DNA of 64,000 nucleotides from Variovorax flavidus (GCF_030317145.1 NZ_JASZYE010000003.1:372001-436000), one strand, 5' to 3'. Positions 7,689 through 17,137 are shown, counted from the stretch's first letter. Made by a program: numbers and translations. The notes: generated from the sequence alone by a model not told the origin.

Positions 7689-9749
7689 ATGTTTGTATTG
7701 TTCGAAGAAGCCGGCAAGTACCTCGGTGGCCGCATCCTGTCGGAGGCCGAGGCCTCGGCACAGGTCGAGCTCGAGACCGGCAAGCGCGTCAAGGTCAAGG
7801 GCGCCAACATCGTCCTGCGCTTCGAGAAGCCGGCCCCGCCAGAACTGCTGGCCGAGGCGCGTACGCTGGCCGCAACGGTCGATCTCGACCTGGCCTGGGA
7901 GTTCGCACCCGAGGGTGAATTCAGCTTCGGCGAACTGGCCGCCGAGTATTTCCAGGCCCAGCCGAGTCTCGTGCAGCAGGCCGCCGCGCTGCTGTCGCTG
8001 TTCGAGGCGCCGCACTATTTCCGTCGAGCCGGCAAGGGCCGTTTCAAGAAGGCGCCGGCCGAGATCATCCAGCAGGCACTGGCCGCCATCGAGAAGAAAA
8101 AAGCCATTCAGTCTCAGATTGCCGAATGGTCGGCGCAACTGGCCGCCGGCGAGTGCCCGGCGCCGGTGCGCGAACAGCTGTTCAAGATCCTGTTCCGGCC
8201 CGACAAGAATGCGCCGGAATACAAGGCGGTGGTCGAAGCCTCCCGTGCCACGCAGCGCGCGCCGCTCGACCTGCTGAAGCAGGCCGGCGCCATCGACTCG
8301 TCCTACCAGTTCCACTGGCGGCGCTTCCTGTTCGAGAACTTCCCGAAAGGCACCGGCTTCCCGACGCTCAGCGCGCCCGTCATCGCCGACGAACTGCCGC
8401 TGGCCGACGTGCAGGCTTTCTCCATCGACGATTCGCAGACCACTGAAATCGACGATGCGCTGTCGGTTCGGGGCCTCGGCACCGGCACGGTGGTCGTCGG
8501 CATCCACATCGCCGCACCGGGCCTGGCGCTGGTGCCGGGCAGCCCGATCGACCAGGTGGCGCGTGCGCGCATGTCGACGGTCTACATGCCGGGGCACAAG
8601 ATCACGATGCTGCCCGACCACGTGGTCGAGGCCTACACCCTGCAGGAAGGTCGCGACTGTCCGGCCGTCTCCATCTACGCGACCTTCGACGAAGCTTCGC
8701 TCGCCCTGCAGGGCACCGAAACGAAACTCGAACGCGTGCCGATCGTCGCCAACCTGCGGCACGACCAGCTCGACACCGTCGTCACACAGGAATGGCTCGA
8801 AGATGCATCGGTCAACGCCGACAGCACGCCCGAAGTCGCCCAGCGCGTGCGCGAGCCCCTGTCCTTCCTGTTCCGCCTGGCGAAGCAGTTGAAGGCGCAG
8901 CGCGAAGTCGTGCGCGGCAAGCCCGAGAGCTTCAACCGCCCCGACTACAACTTCCGCCTCGTCGGCAACGACGGCGAGCCCACCGGCAACGAACAGGTGC
9001 AGATCAGCACCCGCCAGCGTGGCGCGCCGCTCGACCTGATCGTCTCCGAAGCGATGATCCTGGCCAACAGCAGCTGGGGCGGCTGGCTCGGCGAACTCGG
9101 CGTGCCCGGCCTCTACCGCAGCCAGGCCAGCCTCGCTCCGGGCATCAAGGTGCGGATGGGCACGCGCGCCCTGCCGCACGCCGGCCTCGGCGTGAAGAGC
9201 TACGCGTGGAGCACCTCGCCCCTGCGCCGCTACACCGACCTCGTGAACCAGTGGCAGATCATCGCGGCCGCCCGCCACGGCAAGACTGCAGCGCTGGCGG
9301 CGCCGTTCAAGCCGAAGGATGCGGATCTCTTCTCGATCCTCTCGGGCTTCGACGCGGCCTACAGCACCTACAACGCGCACCAGGGCGGCATGGAGCGCTT
9401 CTGGACGCTCAAGTATCTGCAGCAGCAAGGCATCACCGAACTCGACGCGTCCTTGATCAAGGACGTGCCGAACGGCGCGCTGGTGCGTGCCGACACGCTT
9501 CCGCTGGTGTTCCAGGTCACGGGAACGCAAGGCCTGCTGCGCGGTGCGCGCGTGCGCGTCAAGCTCGGCGAGATCGACGAGATCGCCCTCGATGTGCACG
9601 GCACCGTCATCGAACGCCTTGACGCGGCACCCGCCGAAGCGCCGGCGGAGGACGAGGGCGGCGAGGACGAGGAAGAAGTCGCCGGCCCGATCGCCATCGC
9701 GGTCGACCTCACCGACAGCGAGGCTGCACCGGAGAACACGCCGGCATGA
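7689..9749 (+). CDS. RNase II/R-family 3'-5' exoribonuclease (RNB domain)
   Basis: 686 residues. The central RNB catalytic domain is clear: FSIDDSQTTEIDDALSV (about residues 243-260) contains the Asp cluster that binds Mg2+, followed by GIHIAAPG, ARMSTVYMPGHKITMLPD and YAWSTSPLRRYTDLVNQ. An N-terminal ~230-residue region precedes it and an S1-like region follows. The last ~40 residues are a Glu/Asp/Ala-rich tail. RNB enzymes degrade single-stranded RNA processively from the 3' end. The N-terminus does not look like classical E. coli RNase II or RNase R, so I give no gene symbol. Confidence 0.88.
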   Translation: MFVLFEEAGKYLGGRILSEAEASAQVELETGKRVKVKGANIVLRFEKPAPPELLAEARTLAATVDLDLAWEFAPEGEFSFGELAAEYFQAQPSLVQQAAALLSLFEAPHYFRRAGKGRFKKAPAEIIQQALAAIEKKKAIQSQIAEWSAQLAAGECPAPVREQLFKILFRPDKNAPEYKAVVEASRATQRAPLDLLKQAGAIDSSYQFHWRRFLFENFPKGTGFPTLSAPVIADELPLADVQAFSIDDSQTTEIDDALSVRGLGTGTVVVGIHIAAPGLALVPGSPIDQVARARMSTVYMPGHKITMLPDHVVEAYTLQEGRDCPAVSIYATFDEASLALQGTETKLERVPIVANLRHDQLDTVVTQEWLEDASVNADSTPEVAQRVREPLSFLFRLAKQLKAQREVVRGKPESFNRPDYNFRLVGNDGEPTGNEQVQISTRQRGAPLDLIVSEAMILANSSWGGWLGELGVPGLYRSQASLAPGIKVRMGTRALPHAGLGVKSYAWSTSPLRRYTDLVNQWQIIAAARHGKTAALAAPFKPKDADLFSILSGFDAAYSTYNAHQGGMERFWTLKYLQQQGITELDASLIKDVPNGALVRADTLPLVFQVTGTQGLLRGARVRVKLGEIDEIALDVHGTVIERLDAAPAEAPAEDEGGEDEEEVAGPIAIAVDLTDSEAAPENTPA

Positions 9750-9768
9750 TCCCGAGGAAGACCACCCC

Positions 9769-10626
9769 ATGAACCTGCGCGACCTCAGCACGCTGCAGAT
9801 TGCGCTCGGCCTGTCGGTCATCGCCCATGCGGCATTGCTGACAGTGCGCTTCGTCGATCCGGAGTCCTTCAACCGCGTCTTCAAGGAGACGCCGCTGGAG
9901 GTCATCCTGGTCAACGCCAAGACCAACGAACGCCCCGACAAGGCAAAGGCAATCGCCCAGGCCTCGCTGGCCGGCGGCGGCGATCTCGACAAGGGACGCG
10001 CCACCAGCCCGCTGCCGCCGTCCACCTTCACGACCGTCGGCGACGCGATGGAAGAGCAGCAGCGCCAGGTTGAGGCGATGCAGCAGCAACAGATGCTGCT
10101 GCTGGCCCAGATCAAGCAGCAGCTCGCATCGATGCCGGTGCCCGACCCGCGCAGCCAGGGCAACCCGAGCGAATCCGCGGCGCGCGAGGAAAAACGCCGC
10201 CAGCTGGTCGACCTGCTCGCGGAGATCGAGCGCCGCGTCAACGAAGAGAACGCACGCCCGAAGAAGCGCTATATCAGCCCGGCCACGCGCGAAGCGGCCT
10301 ATGCCGTCTATGTGGACGCCCTGCGCCGGAAGATCGAGGTGCGCGGCACCGAAAACTTCCCCGAGGCCGCCGGCAAGAAGATGTACGGCGAGCTGACGAT
10401 GATGGTGACCGTCAACCACGACGGCTCGATCCTTGCCACCGACGTCGTCGAGAGCTCGGGCAACCGCTTGCTGGACCGCCGCGCCCAGGCGATCGTGCGC
10501 AGCGTCGGCAATTTCGGCAAGTTCACCGACGCGATGCGCCGGCAGACCGACCAGATCGTGCTGCCCTCGCGCTTCAAGTTCACCCACGACGAGACGCTCG
10601 AGACACAGCTTTCGTCCAGACAATGA
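9769..10626 (+). CDS. TonB-like energy-transducer family protein
   Basis: 285 residues with TonB architecture: a short cytoplasmic N-terminus, one membrane anchor (about residues 10-28, ALGLSVIAHAALLTVRF), a periplasmic linker rich in Gln (EEQQRQVEAMQQQQML) and charged coiled-coil, and a C-terminal domain (about 195-275) with YGELTMMVTVNHDGSILATDVVESSG, the usual TonB-C strand pattern. It lacks the long Pro-Lys linker of classical TonB, and no exbB/exbD are adjacent. It sits between an RNase and aroE with a 4-base overlap into aroE's frame, so a role outside iron uptake is possible. The start has GGAAG upstream. Confidence 0.8.
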   Translation: MNLRDLSTLQIALGLSVIAHAALLTVRFVDPESFNRVFKETPLEVILVNAKTNERPDKAKAIAQASLAGGGDLDKGRATSPLPPSTFTTVGDAMEEQQRQVEAMQQQQMLLLAQIKQQLASMPVPDPRSQGNPSESAAREEKRRQLVDLLAEIERRVNEENARPKKRYISPATREAAYAVYVDALRRKIEVRGTENFPEAAGKKMYGELTMMVTVNHDGSILATDVVESSGNRLLDRRAQAIVRSVGNFGKFTDAMRRQTDQIVLPSRFKFTHDETLETQLSSRQ

Positions 10627-10637
10627 TCGGAGACGCC

Positions 10638-11480
10638 ATGGACCTGTATTGCGTGATGGGCAATCCGGTCGAGCACAGCCGCTCACCGTGGATTCATGCG
10701 CGCTTCGCCGAACTGACCAGCCAGACGCTGAGCTATGGACGCCGCCTCGTGCCGATCGGCGGATTCGCCGATGCCGTGGCGGCCTTCCGTGCCGACCATT
10801 CGGGCACGGCACGCGGCTGCAACGTCACCGTGCCCTTCAAGTTCGACGCGGCGGCGCTCGCGCAGCACCTGACGCCGCGTGCCGCCCTCGCACACGCCAT
10901 CAACGTGATCAGCTTCCGCGACGATGGCATCCACGGCGACAACAGCGATGGCATCGGGCTGGTGAACGACATCACGCTGCACGCGGGCGTGCCGATCGCG
11001 GGCAGCGAGTTGCTGCTGCTCGGCGCAGGCGGCGCTGCCGCGGGCGTGCTCGGCCCCTTGCTGGAGGCCGGACCGCGTCGCGTCGTGGTTGCCAACCGCA
11101 CGCTCGCCAAGGCCATCGCGCTGGTTCAGCGCCATGCGGCGCTTGCACTCCAGCACCACGTCTCGCTGGAAGCGCAAGAACTTCACGCGGTGCCCGGCAC
11201 CTTCGACGTGGTGGTGAACGCCACGGCGTCGAGCCTGGCCGGCGGCGAAGTACCGGTCGATGGCGGCGTGCTGAAGCCCGGCGCACTCGCGATCGACATG
11301 ATGTACGGCCCCGCAGCGGCCGGCTTCATGGCGTGGGCACGCGCGCACGGCGCCGTGCCGCGCGACGGACTCGGCATGCTGGTCGAGCAGGCGGCCGAAG
11401 CCTTCGAGACCTGGCGCGGCGTCCGGCCGCCCACGGCCACGGTGCTCGCCGAGCTGCGCGCCATCGTCGACGCGAAGTGA
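10638..11480 (+). CDS. aroE: shikimate dehydrogenase
   Basis: NADP-dependent reduction of 3-dehydroshikimate to shikimate in the cytoplasm. The N-terminal substrate domain shows GNPVEHSRSPWIHARFAE and GCNVTVPFKFDA (catalytic Lys). The dinucleotide domain has LLLGAGGAAAGVLGPLLE, followed by VVNATASSLAGG and a C-terminal DGLGMLVEQAAEAFETWRG. I start at the ATG at 10638, which has GGAG seven bases upstream and gives the normal N-terminus (280 aa). An ATG at 10623 that overlaps the preceding stop would add five residues. The stop overlaps the GTG start of mtgA (GTGA). Confidence 0.95.
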   Translation: MDLYCVMGNPVEHSRSPWIHARFAELTSQTLSYGRRLVPIGGFADAVAAFRADHSGTARGCNVTVPFKFDAAALAQHLTPRAALAHAINVISFRDDGIHGDNSDGIGLVNDITLHAGVPIAGSELLLLGAGGAAAGVLGPLLEAGPRRVVVANRTLAKAIALVQRHAALALQHHVSLEAQELHAVPGTFDVVVNATASSLAGGEVPVDGGVLKPGALAIDMMYGPAAAGFMAWARAHGAVPRDGLGMLVEQAAEAFETWRGVRPPTATVLAELRAIVDAK

Positions 11481-12226
11481 AGCCCTTTCTTCGTTGGCTC
11501 GGCTGTCTGCTGGTCGCGGCCTTCGCGCTAGAACTCTTCTTCATCCTGCGCATCGCCGCGATGGCGGCCATCGATCCGGAATCCACGGCCTTCCAGCGCT
11601 CCGAGGCATGGCAGGTCGCTGTCCACGGACGCAGCAACGGCGAACGCGACTGGAAGCAGCAGTGGGTCCCCTATTCGCAGATTTCCGACTCGCTCAAGCG
11701 CGCCGTGATCGCGAGCGAGGACAGCGAGTTCATCTACCACCAGGGCGTCGAGTGGGAAGCCATCGAGCGCGCGCGCCAACGCAACGCCAAGGCCGAGGAG
11801 ATGGCTGCCCGGCGCGCAGCACAGATGCGCGCACGGGGCAAGGAGCCCCGCGCGCCCCAACTGCGCGGCGGCTCGACCATCACGCAGCAGCTGGCCAAGA
11901 ACCTGCTGCTGTCCGGCGAGCGCACCTTGCTTCGCAAAGGCCAGGAGCTGGTGCTCGCCACGGCGCTCGAAGTGATGCTGAGCAAGCAGCGCATCCTCGA
12001 GATCTATCTCAACAACGTCGAATGGGGTGAAGGCATCTTCGGCGCCGAGGCTGCCGCCCAGCACTATTTCAGGAAGCCCGCGTCGCGGCTCACCGCCGGT
12101 GAGGCCGCAAGGCTCGCCGTGATGCTGCCGAGTCCGAAGTTCTTCGAGCGCCGTCAGGGCTCCGGCTATCTGGCGAGCCGTTCCGGCACGATCGCGGCCC
12201 GCATGCCAGCCGCAGAACTGCCCTAG
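11477..12226 (+). CDS. mtgA: monofunctional peptidoglycan glycosyltransferase
   Basis: GT51 family enzyme that polymerises lipid II into glycan strands without a transpeptidase domain. A single N-terminal anchor (about 9-28) is followed by the GT51 motifs IASEDSEFIYHQG (catalytic Glu81), RGGSTITQQLAKNLLLSGERT and EIYLNNVEWGEGIFGAEAAAQHYF. The start is GTG at 11477, overlapping the aroE stop; no ATG gives the membrane anchor. A charged insertion (about residues 101-127, RNAKAEEMAARRAAQMRARG) sits between motifs 1 and 2, a little longer than usual. Length 249 aa. Confidence 0.93.
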   Translation: MKPFLRWLGCLLVAAFALELFFILRIAAMAAIDPESTAFQRSEAWQVAVHGRSNGERDWKQQWVPYSQISDSLKRAVIASEDSEFIYHQGVEWEAIERARQRNAKAEEMAARRAAQMRARGKEPRAPQLRGGSTITQQLAKNLLLSGERTLLRKGQELVLATALEVMLSKQRILEIYLNNVEWGEGIFGAEAAAQHYFRKPASRLTAGEAARLAVMLPSPKFFERRQGSGYLASRSGTIAARMPAAELP

Positions 12227-12246
12227 CTCCACCTATCATCGCCGCC

Positions 12247-13035
12247 ATGCTTGCTAAGTTCACAGGGTGGGGATTGCTGGCCTTGATCCGGTTGCTCACC
12301 GGCGCCCAGGCGCGATGGTGGGGCTGCCCGCCCAAGGCAGAGCAGCGCATCTATTTCGCCAATCACCAAAGCCATCTCGACCTCGTCATGATCTGGGCCG
12401 CCCTCCCCGAGGAGCTGCGCAGCATCACGCGTCCGATCGCCGCGCGCGACTACTGGGCCAACACGCCCTTCAAGCGCTGGATCACGACCGAAGTCTTCAA
12501 CGCGATCTACGTCGAGCGGGGCGGTGGCGCGCCGGTGGTGCCGCCTGCGCCGCCCGCACCGCCGCCGGCCGTGCGCATCGAACCGTCGTTCGACGACGTG
12601 CCGCCGCCGGACCCGGAGCCTGTCGGGCCCTGGACTTCGCAAGGAGAACTGCCGCTGGCGCAGCCGGCCGCAGAGCCCGTACCGGCCGCAACACCCGGCA
12701 GCCTAGAGGCGCTTGCCCCATTGCAGCCCCTGATCGAGGCCCTGCAAAGCGGCGATTCGATCATCATCTTTCCCGAAGGCACGCGCGGCCACACGGGCAT
12801 CCCGCAGAAGTTCAAGTCGGGCCTCTTCACGCTCGCGCAGATGTTCCCCGACGCAGTGCTCGTGCCTGCGTGGATCGACAACGTCCAGCGCGTCATGCCC
12901 AAGGGCGAAGTGGTGCCGGTGCCGATCCTCTGCTCCGTCACCTTCGGCGCGCCGATCCAGCTCGAAGAAGGCGAAGAGCGCCGTCCCTTTCTCGATCGGG
13001 CTCGCGAGGCGGTCATCGCGCTGCGTGAGGTCTAG
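12247..13035 (+). CDS. PlsC-like 1-acyl-glycerol-3-phosphate acyltransferase with Pro-rich insertion
   Basis: Acyltransferase of the lysophosphatidic-acid family. Motif I (HX4D) is NHQSHLDLV with His40 and Asp45; motif III is FPEGTRG at 175-181; VPAWIDN follows as motif IV. Between the helix ending YVERGGG (about 93) and SLEALAPLQP (about 152) lies roughly 60 residues of Pro/Ala/Glu-rich low-complexity sequence that typical PlsC proteins lack. The next gene starts one base after this stop and encodes a CdsA-like protein, which fits successive steps of phospholipid synthesis (lysophosphatidate, phosphatidate, CDP-diacylglycerol). Substrate specificity is unproven. Confidence 0.85.
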   Translation: MLAKFTGWGLLALIRLLTGAQARWWGCPPKAEQRIYFANHQSHLDLVMIWAALPEELRSITRPIAARDYWANTPFKRWITTEVFNAIYVERGGGAPVVPPAPPAPPPAVRIEPSFDDVPPPDPEPVGPWTSQGELPLAQPAAEPVPAATPGSLEALAPLQPLIEALQSGDSIIIFPEGTRGHTGIPQKFKSGLFTLAQMFPDAVLVPAWIDNVQRVMPKGEVVPVPILCSVTFGAPIQLEEGEERRPFLDRAREAVIALREV

Positions 13036-14100
13036 ATGAACCAGTACCTCCGCAATCTTTCATCGACCCATCAGGTCGCAGCGCTGTTCTTCATCGTGTT
13101 CGGGCTGCTCTTCGTCGTGAGCACGGCAGTCTTCCTGCTGAGCCTCAGGGAGCGCCGCAACCCGGTGCATGACGAGATCTGGCAGCGCGAGCTTCGTCAT
13201 TTCCGCTCGCTGCTGCGCACGACCTGGGTGATGGTGATCGTGTTCTGGGTCGGCTGGGCGCTGGGCGAGAAGGTCGCGACGCTGCTCTTCGCGTTCATCT
13301 CCTTCTTCGCGCTGCGCGAGTTCATCACCCTGTCGCCGACGCGGCGCGGCGACCATCGCAGCCTGATCCTGGCCTTCTTCTTCGTGCTGCCGATCCAGTT
13401 CTGGCTGGTCGCGACCGCGCATTTCGACCTGTTCACGGTATTCATCCCGGTCTACGTCTTCCTCGCGATTCCGGTCGTGAGCGCGCTGGCCGACGACCCG
13501 AGCCACTTCCTCGAGCGCAACGCCAAGCTGCAATGGGGGATCATGGTCTGCGTCTACGGCATGAGCCATGTGCCGGCACTGCTGTTGCTTTCGTTCCCGG
13601 GCTACCAGGGCAAGAACGCGTTCCTGATCTTCTACCTGGTGTTCGTGGTGCAGACCTGCATGCTGGTGCAGCACCTGGTGTCGCGCCGCAAGACGATGCC
13701 CGTGGAAGGCGCTCCGCCGCCCGAGCCACCCAAAGGCTGGCTGGCCCAGGCGAGATATCGGCTCTTCATGCAGCCGCCCTTCGCGCCGAACGTGAGCCGC
13801 AGCTTCAACTGGACCAGCTGGGCGCTGGGCATGGCGATCGCGAGCGTGGTCGGCGCACTCCTGTCCTTCATCACCCCTTTCAAGTACGGCCAGGCGCTCG
13901 CGATGTCGCTGATCGCCTGCGTGGCGGGCTCGATGGGCCACCTCGTCATGAAGGCCCTCAAGCGCGACCGCGGCATTCCCAACTGGGGCCGGCGCGGCGT
14001 GGGCGTGACCGGCGCCAACGGCTTGCTGGACCGGGTCGATGCGCTCTGCTTTGCCGCGCCGGTGTTCTTCCACGCAGTGCGCTGGTACTTCGACGTCTAA
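13036..14100 (+). CDS. CdsA-like phosphatidate cytidylyltransferase family membrane protein
   Basis: 354 residues with about eight hydrophobic segments. The C-terminal region (about 305-335) aligns with the CTP transferase signature: [15 protein letters not shown], then [12 protein letters not shown]. Family members convert phosphatidate and CTP to CDP-diacylglycerol. However, the canonical Lys-Asp after KRxxG is Pro-Asn here, and the canonical PGHGG before the DRxD is TGANG. It therefore resembles a divergent paralogue (YnbB-like) more than the housekeeping CdsA. It follows the acyltransferase gene directly and precedes ruvC by seven bases. Confidence 0.8.
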   Translation: MNQYLRNLSSTHQVAALFFIVFGLLFVVSTAVFLLSLRERRNPVHDEIWQRELRHFRSLLRTTWVMVIVFWVGWALGEKVATLLFAFISFFALREFITLSPTRRGDHRSLILAFFFVLPIQFWLVATAHFDLFTVFIPVYVFLAIPVVSALADDPSHFLERNAKLQWGIMVCVYGMSHVPALLLLSFPGYQGKNAFLIFYLVFVVQTCMLVQHLVSRRKTMPVEGAPPPEPPKGWLAQARYRLFMQPPFAPNVSRSFNWTSWALGMAIASVVGALLSFITPFKYGQALAMSLIACVAGSMGHLVMKALKRDRGIPNWGRRGVGVTGANGLLDRVDALCFAAPVFFHAVRWYFDV

Positions 14101-14107
14101 TGCCCTG

Positions 14108-14656
14108 ATGCGCATCCTCGGCATCGACCCCGGACTGCAGACGACCGGCTTCGGCGTGGTCGACATAGACGGCCACGCGCTGCGCTACGTCGCGAGCGGC
14201 ACCATCAGCACCAAGCACCTGGCGCGCGGCGAACTCCCGGCGCGGCTCAAGGTGCTCTTCGACGGCATCGGCGAGATCGCCGAGCGCTACAAGCCCGATG
14301 CGGCGGCGGTGGAGATCGTGTTCGTCAACGTCAATCCGCAATCCACGCTGCTGCTGGGCCAGGCGCGCGGCGCCTGCATCACCGCGCTGGTCACCAGCAA
14401 CCTGACGGTCGCCGAATACACGGCCCTGCAGATGAAGCAGGCCGTCGCGGGCCATGGTGGCGCCGCCAAGGCGCAGGTGCAGGAGATGGTCAAGCGGCTT
14501 CTACAGCTCCCCGGTGTGCCCGGCAGCGATGCGGCCGACGCGCTCGGCATCGCGATCACGCATGCCCACGTCGGCAGCTCGATGGCGCGGCTCGGAACGG
14601 CCACGGCGCTCACGCGGAGCACCAGCGGGATGTATCGGCAGGGGCGGACGCGCTAG
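14108..14656 (+). CDS. ruvC: crossover junction endodeoxyribonuclease RuvC
   Basis: Resolves Holliday junctions in recombination repair, acting with RuvAB. The 182-residue protein starts [14 protein letters not shown] with the first catalytic Asp at residue 7. The acidic Glu lies in [25 protein letters not shown] and the C-terminal Asp pair in [17 protein letters not shown]. ruvA and ruvB are not adjacent. The stop overlaps the stop of the small gene on the opposite strand (14653-14829) by two bases. An upstream in-frame start at 14039 lies inside the preceding gene and is not needed. Confidence 0.95.
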   Translation: MRILGIDPGLQTTGFGVVDIDGHALRYVASGTISTKHLARGELPARLKVLFDGIGEIAERYKPDAAAVEIVFVNVNPQSTLLLGQARGACITALVTSNLTVAEYTALQMKQAVAGHGGAAKAQVQEMVKRLLQLPGVPGSDAADALGIAITHAHVGSSMARLGTATALTRSTSGMYRQGRTR

Positions 14657-14829
14657 AACGCCCGCTCGGCAATGAGCACCGCGAAGAAGCCGAAGGCTGC
14701 GAGCAGCGTCCACTTGAGCACGATCCAGCCGAATCGACGGTACTTGGTCTGCCCCGTCCCGGCATAGAACGCGAAGGACACCCCGGCCACGAGCAGCAGC
14801 AACAGGATGGCCCAGCGGAAGATCAGCAT
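14653..14829 (-). CDS. small two-helix membrane protein, 58 aa
   Basis: A short ORF with a strong protein-like pattern: an N-terminal hydrophobic helix (about residues 2-22, [16 protein letters not shown]), a basic loop with TKYRRFGW, and a second helix (about 35-54). Polar turns with basic residues between two helices suggest a small inner-membrane protein. It lies downstream of lpxC on the same strand with 19 bases between them, and its stop overlaps the ruvC stop. Function unknown. The clean alternation of hydrophobic and basic segments and the fit between neighbours support a real gene. Confidence 0.65.
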   Translation of the reverse strand: MLIFRWAILLLLLVAGVSFAFYAGTGQTKYRRFGWIVLKWTLLAAFGFFAVLIAERAF

Positions 14830-14848
14830 CGGATGGGAGGCGGGCGCG

Positions 14849-15772
14849 CTACCAGGCGCGCGCGACTTCGGCGAAGCCCGCCGGTGCGCGCCTCTCGTCG
14901 TCGAAGATCACGATCTCGTGGGCGTCGTCGTGCGCGAGCAGCTCGCGCAGCAGCTTGTTGTTGAGCGCATGGCCCGAGCGGAAGGCACTGTAGGCGGCCA
15001 GCAGGGGTTGCCCGATGACGTAGAGGTCGCCCATTGCGTCGAGGATCTTGTGCTTGACGAACTCGTCGTCGTAGCGCAGCCCGCCCGCATTGAGCACCTT
15101 GGTGTCGTCCATCACGATCGCATTGTCGAGACCGCCGCCCAGCGCCAGCCCCTTGGACCGCATGTATTCGACCTCCTTGGTGAAGCCGAAGGTGCGCGCG
15201 CGCGCGATGTCGCGGCTGTAGGAGCCGCTGCCGAGGTCAAACTCGACGCGCTGGCCGGTCGAGTTGACCACGCGATGGTCGAAGTCGATCTCGAAGCTGA
15301 GCTTGAAGCCGTGGTACGGATCGAGCCGCGCCCACTTGGCATCGGCGCCCTCGCCTTCGCGCACCTCGACCGGGCGGGTGACGCGGATGAAGCGACGCGG
15401 CGCGTTCTGGAGTTCGATGCCCGCGCTTTGCAGCAGGAACACGAAGGAAGAGGCGGAGCCGTCGAGGATCGGCACCTCGTCGGCCGTGATGTCGATCTGC
15501 AGGTTGTCGATGCCGAGGCCCGCGCAGGCCGACATCAGGTGCTCGACGGTCTGCACCTTGGCACCGCCCGAGGACACGGTCGAGGCGAGCCGGGTGTCGG
15601 TGACGGCTTCGGCCGTCATCGGGATCTCGACGGGCTCGGGCAGGTCCACGCGGCGGAACACGATGCCGTGGTTCACCGGCGCCGGCCGGAGCGTGAGTTC
15701 GACGCGCTGCCCGCTGTGCAGGCCGACGCCGACCGCACGGGTGATGGATTTGAGGGTTCTTTGTGGAAGCAC
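14849..15772 (-). CDS. lpxC: UDP-3-O-acyl-N-acetylglucosamine deacetylase
   Basis: Zinc amidase catalysing the committed step of lipid A synthesis. Family motifs are [18 protein letters not shown] at the N-terminus, [16 protein letters not shown] with a zinc His, [15 protein letters not shown], and [10 protein letters not shown] with the other zinc ligands and the catalytic region. I start at GTG 15772, which gives 307 residues and the standard N-terminus. The longer frame from 15841 adds 23 residues that do not resemble LpxC. It follows ftsZ as the last conserved gene of the dcw cluster. Confidence 0.95.
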   Translation of the reverse strand: MLPQRTLKSITRAVGVGLHSGQRVELTLRPAPVNHGIVFRRVDLPEPVEIPMTAEAVTDTRLASTVSSGGAKVQTVEHLMSACAGLGIDNLQIDITADEVPILDGSASSFVFLLQSAGIELQNAPRRFIRVTRPVEVREGEGADAKWARLDPYHGFKLSFEIDFDHRVVNSTGQRVEFDLGSGSYSRDIARARTFGFTKEVEYMRSKGLALGGGLDNAIVMDDTKVLNAGGLRYDDEFVKHKILDAMGDLYVIGQPLLAAYSAFRSGHALNNKLLRELLAHDDAHEIVIFDDERRAPAGFAEVARAW

Positions 15773-15851
15773 GGGCGCGATTTTAGAAGCGCGAGGCATC
15801 CGGCGCACCGTCCGCCTCGCTATCTCCGCAATAGCCTCCACCGGGAACCCG

Positions 15852-17069
15852 TCAATCGGCCTGGCGGCGCAGGAAAGCCGGGATCTCGAAATCGTCCATG
15901 CCGCCCGACGACAGCGCGTCCACCTTGGCCGCGGCCATGGTGCGGTTGGTGCGCCACACGCTGGGCACGGCCATGCCGTCGTAGTTGGGCTGGCTGCTCG
16001 CGTGCCCGTGTCCGTGTCCGCTCGCGGAGCCGAGGGTCGGCACGTTGAACGGGATGTTGTCGGTGCCGGTGCGGATGACTTCGAGCGTCGGCGCCTGGCG
16101 GCGCGCGTCCTGGCGCGAGAGGCCGGTCGCGACCACGGTCACGCGCATCTCGTCGCCGAGGTTGTCGTCGTAGGCTGCGCCGTAGATCACGTGCGCGTCC
16201 GGCGAGGCGTAGGCGCGGATGGTGTTCATCGCGAGCTTGGATTCGCTCAGCTTGAGCGAGGACTTCGACGCCGTCACCAGCACCAGCACACCCTTGGCGC
16301 CCGAGAGGTCGATGCCTTCGAGCAGCGGGCAGGCCACGGCCTGCTCGGCGGCGATGCGCGCGCGGTCCGGGCCGCTGGCTGCAGCCGTGCCCATCATGGC
16401 CTTGCCGGGTTCGCCCATCACGGTGCGCACGTCTTCGAAGTCGACGTTCACGCCGCCGTACTCATTGATGATTTCCGAGATGCCGCCCACGGCGTTCTTC
16501 AGCACGTCGTTGGCATGCGCGAAGGCCTCGTCCTGGGTGACGTCCTCGCCCAGCACGTCGAGCAGCTTCTCGTTGAGCACGACGATCAGCGAGTCGACGT
16601 TGGCTTCGAGTTCGGCCAGTCCGGCGTCGGCATTGGTCATGCGGCGGCCGCCTTCCCAGTCGAAGGGCTTGGTCACCACGCCCACCGTGAGGATGCCCAT
16701 TTCCTTGGCGACGCGCGCGATCACTGGCGCGGCGCCGGTGCCCGTGCCGCCGCCCATGCCGGCCGTGATGAACAGCATGTGCGCACCGGCGATCGACTCG
16801 CGGATGTCGTCGATCGCGGCTTCTGCGGCGTCACGGCCCTTCTCCGGCTTGCTGCCGGCGCCCAATCCGTTGGTGCCGAGCTGGATGGTCTTGTGCGCAT
16901 TGCTGCGCGACAGGGCCTGCGCATCGGTGTTGGCGCAGACGAACTGCACGCCCTGCACCCCACGCTCCATCATGTGGGCGACCGCGTTGCCGCCGCCGCC
17001 GCCGACGCCGATCACCTTGATCTGCGTACCTTGATTGAACTCTTCGATCTCGATCATTTCGATAGCCAT
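15852..17069 (-). CDS. ftsZ: cell division protein FtsZ
   Basis: Tubulin-like GTPase that forms the Z ring. 405 residues. The nucleotide-binding motifs are [18 protein letters not shown] at the N-terminus and the tubulin signature [17 protein letters not shown] variable linker rich in Gly/His/Ser ([15 protein letters not shown]) precedes the conserved C-terminal peptide [14 protein letters not shown] that binds FtsA and ZipA. The start at ATG 17069 has AAGGAG eight bases upstream. It is separated from ftsA by 174 bases, the longest gap inside the dcw cluster, so an additional promoter there is plausible. Confidence 0.97.
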   Translation of the reverse strand: MAIEMIEIEEFNQGTQIKVIGVGGGGGNAVAHMMERGVQGVQFVCANTDAQALSRSNAHKTIQLGTNGLGAGSKPEKGRDAAEAAIDDIRESIAGAHMLFITAGMGGGTGTGAAPVIARVAKEMGILTVGVVTKPFDWEGGRRMTNADAGLAELEANVDSLIVVLNEKLLDVLGEDVTQDEAFAHANDVLKNAVGGISEIINEYGGVNVDFEDVRTVMGEPGKAMMGTAAASGPDRARIAAEQAVACPLLEGIDLSGAKGVLVLVTASKSSLKLSESKLAMNTIRAYASPDAHVIYGAAYDDNLGDEMRVTVVATGLSRQDARRQAPTLEVIRTGTDNIPFNVPTLGSASGHGHGHASSQPNYDGMAVPSVWRTNRTMAAAKVDALSSGGMDDFEIPAFLRRQAD

Positions 17070-17137
17070 TTTTCTGACTCCTTGAATTTGCAGTTGCCGT
17101 TTGTTTGCGAATAAGTTGTTGTTGGAACCGAGAGCGC

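Noticed and set aside
7533..10241. 902-codon minus-strand open frame opposite the RNase and TonB-like genes
   Set aside because: No family resemblance; low-complexity Arg/Ala/Leu/Cys content typical of the reverse of GC-rich coding sequence. The RNB and TonB frames are convincing.
15773..15841. 23-residue N-terminal extension of LpxC
   Set aside because: LpxC proteins normally begin at the QRTLKSI segment; the extension lacks similarity and a ribosome-binding site.
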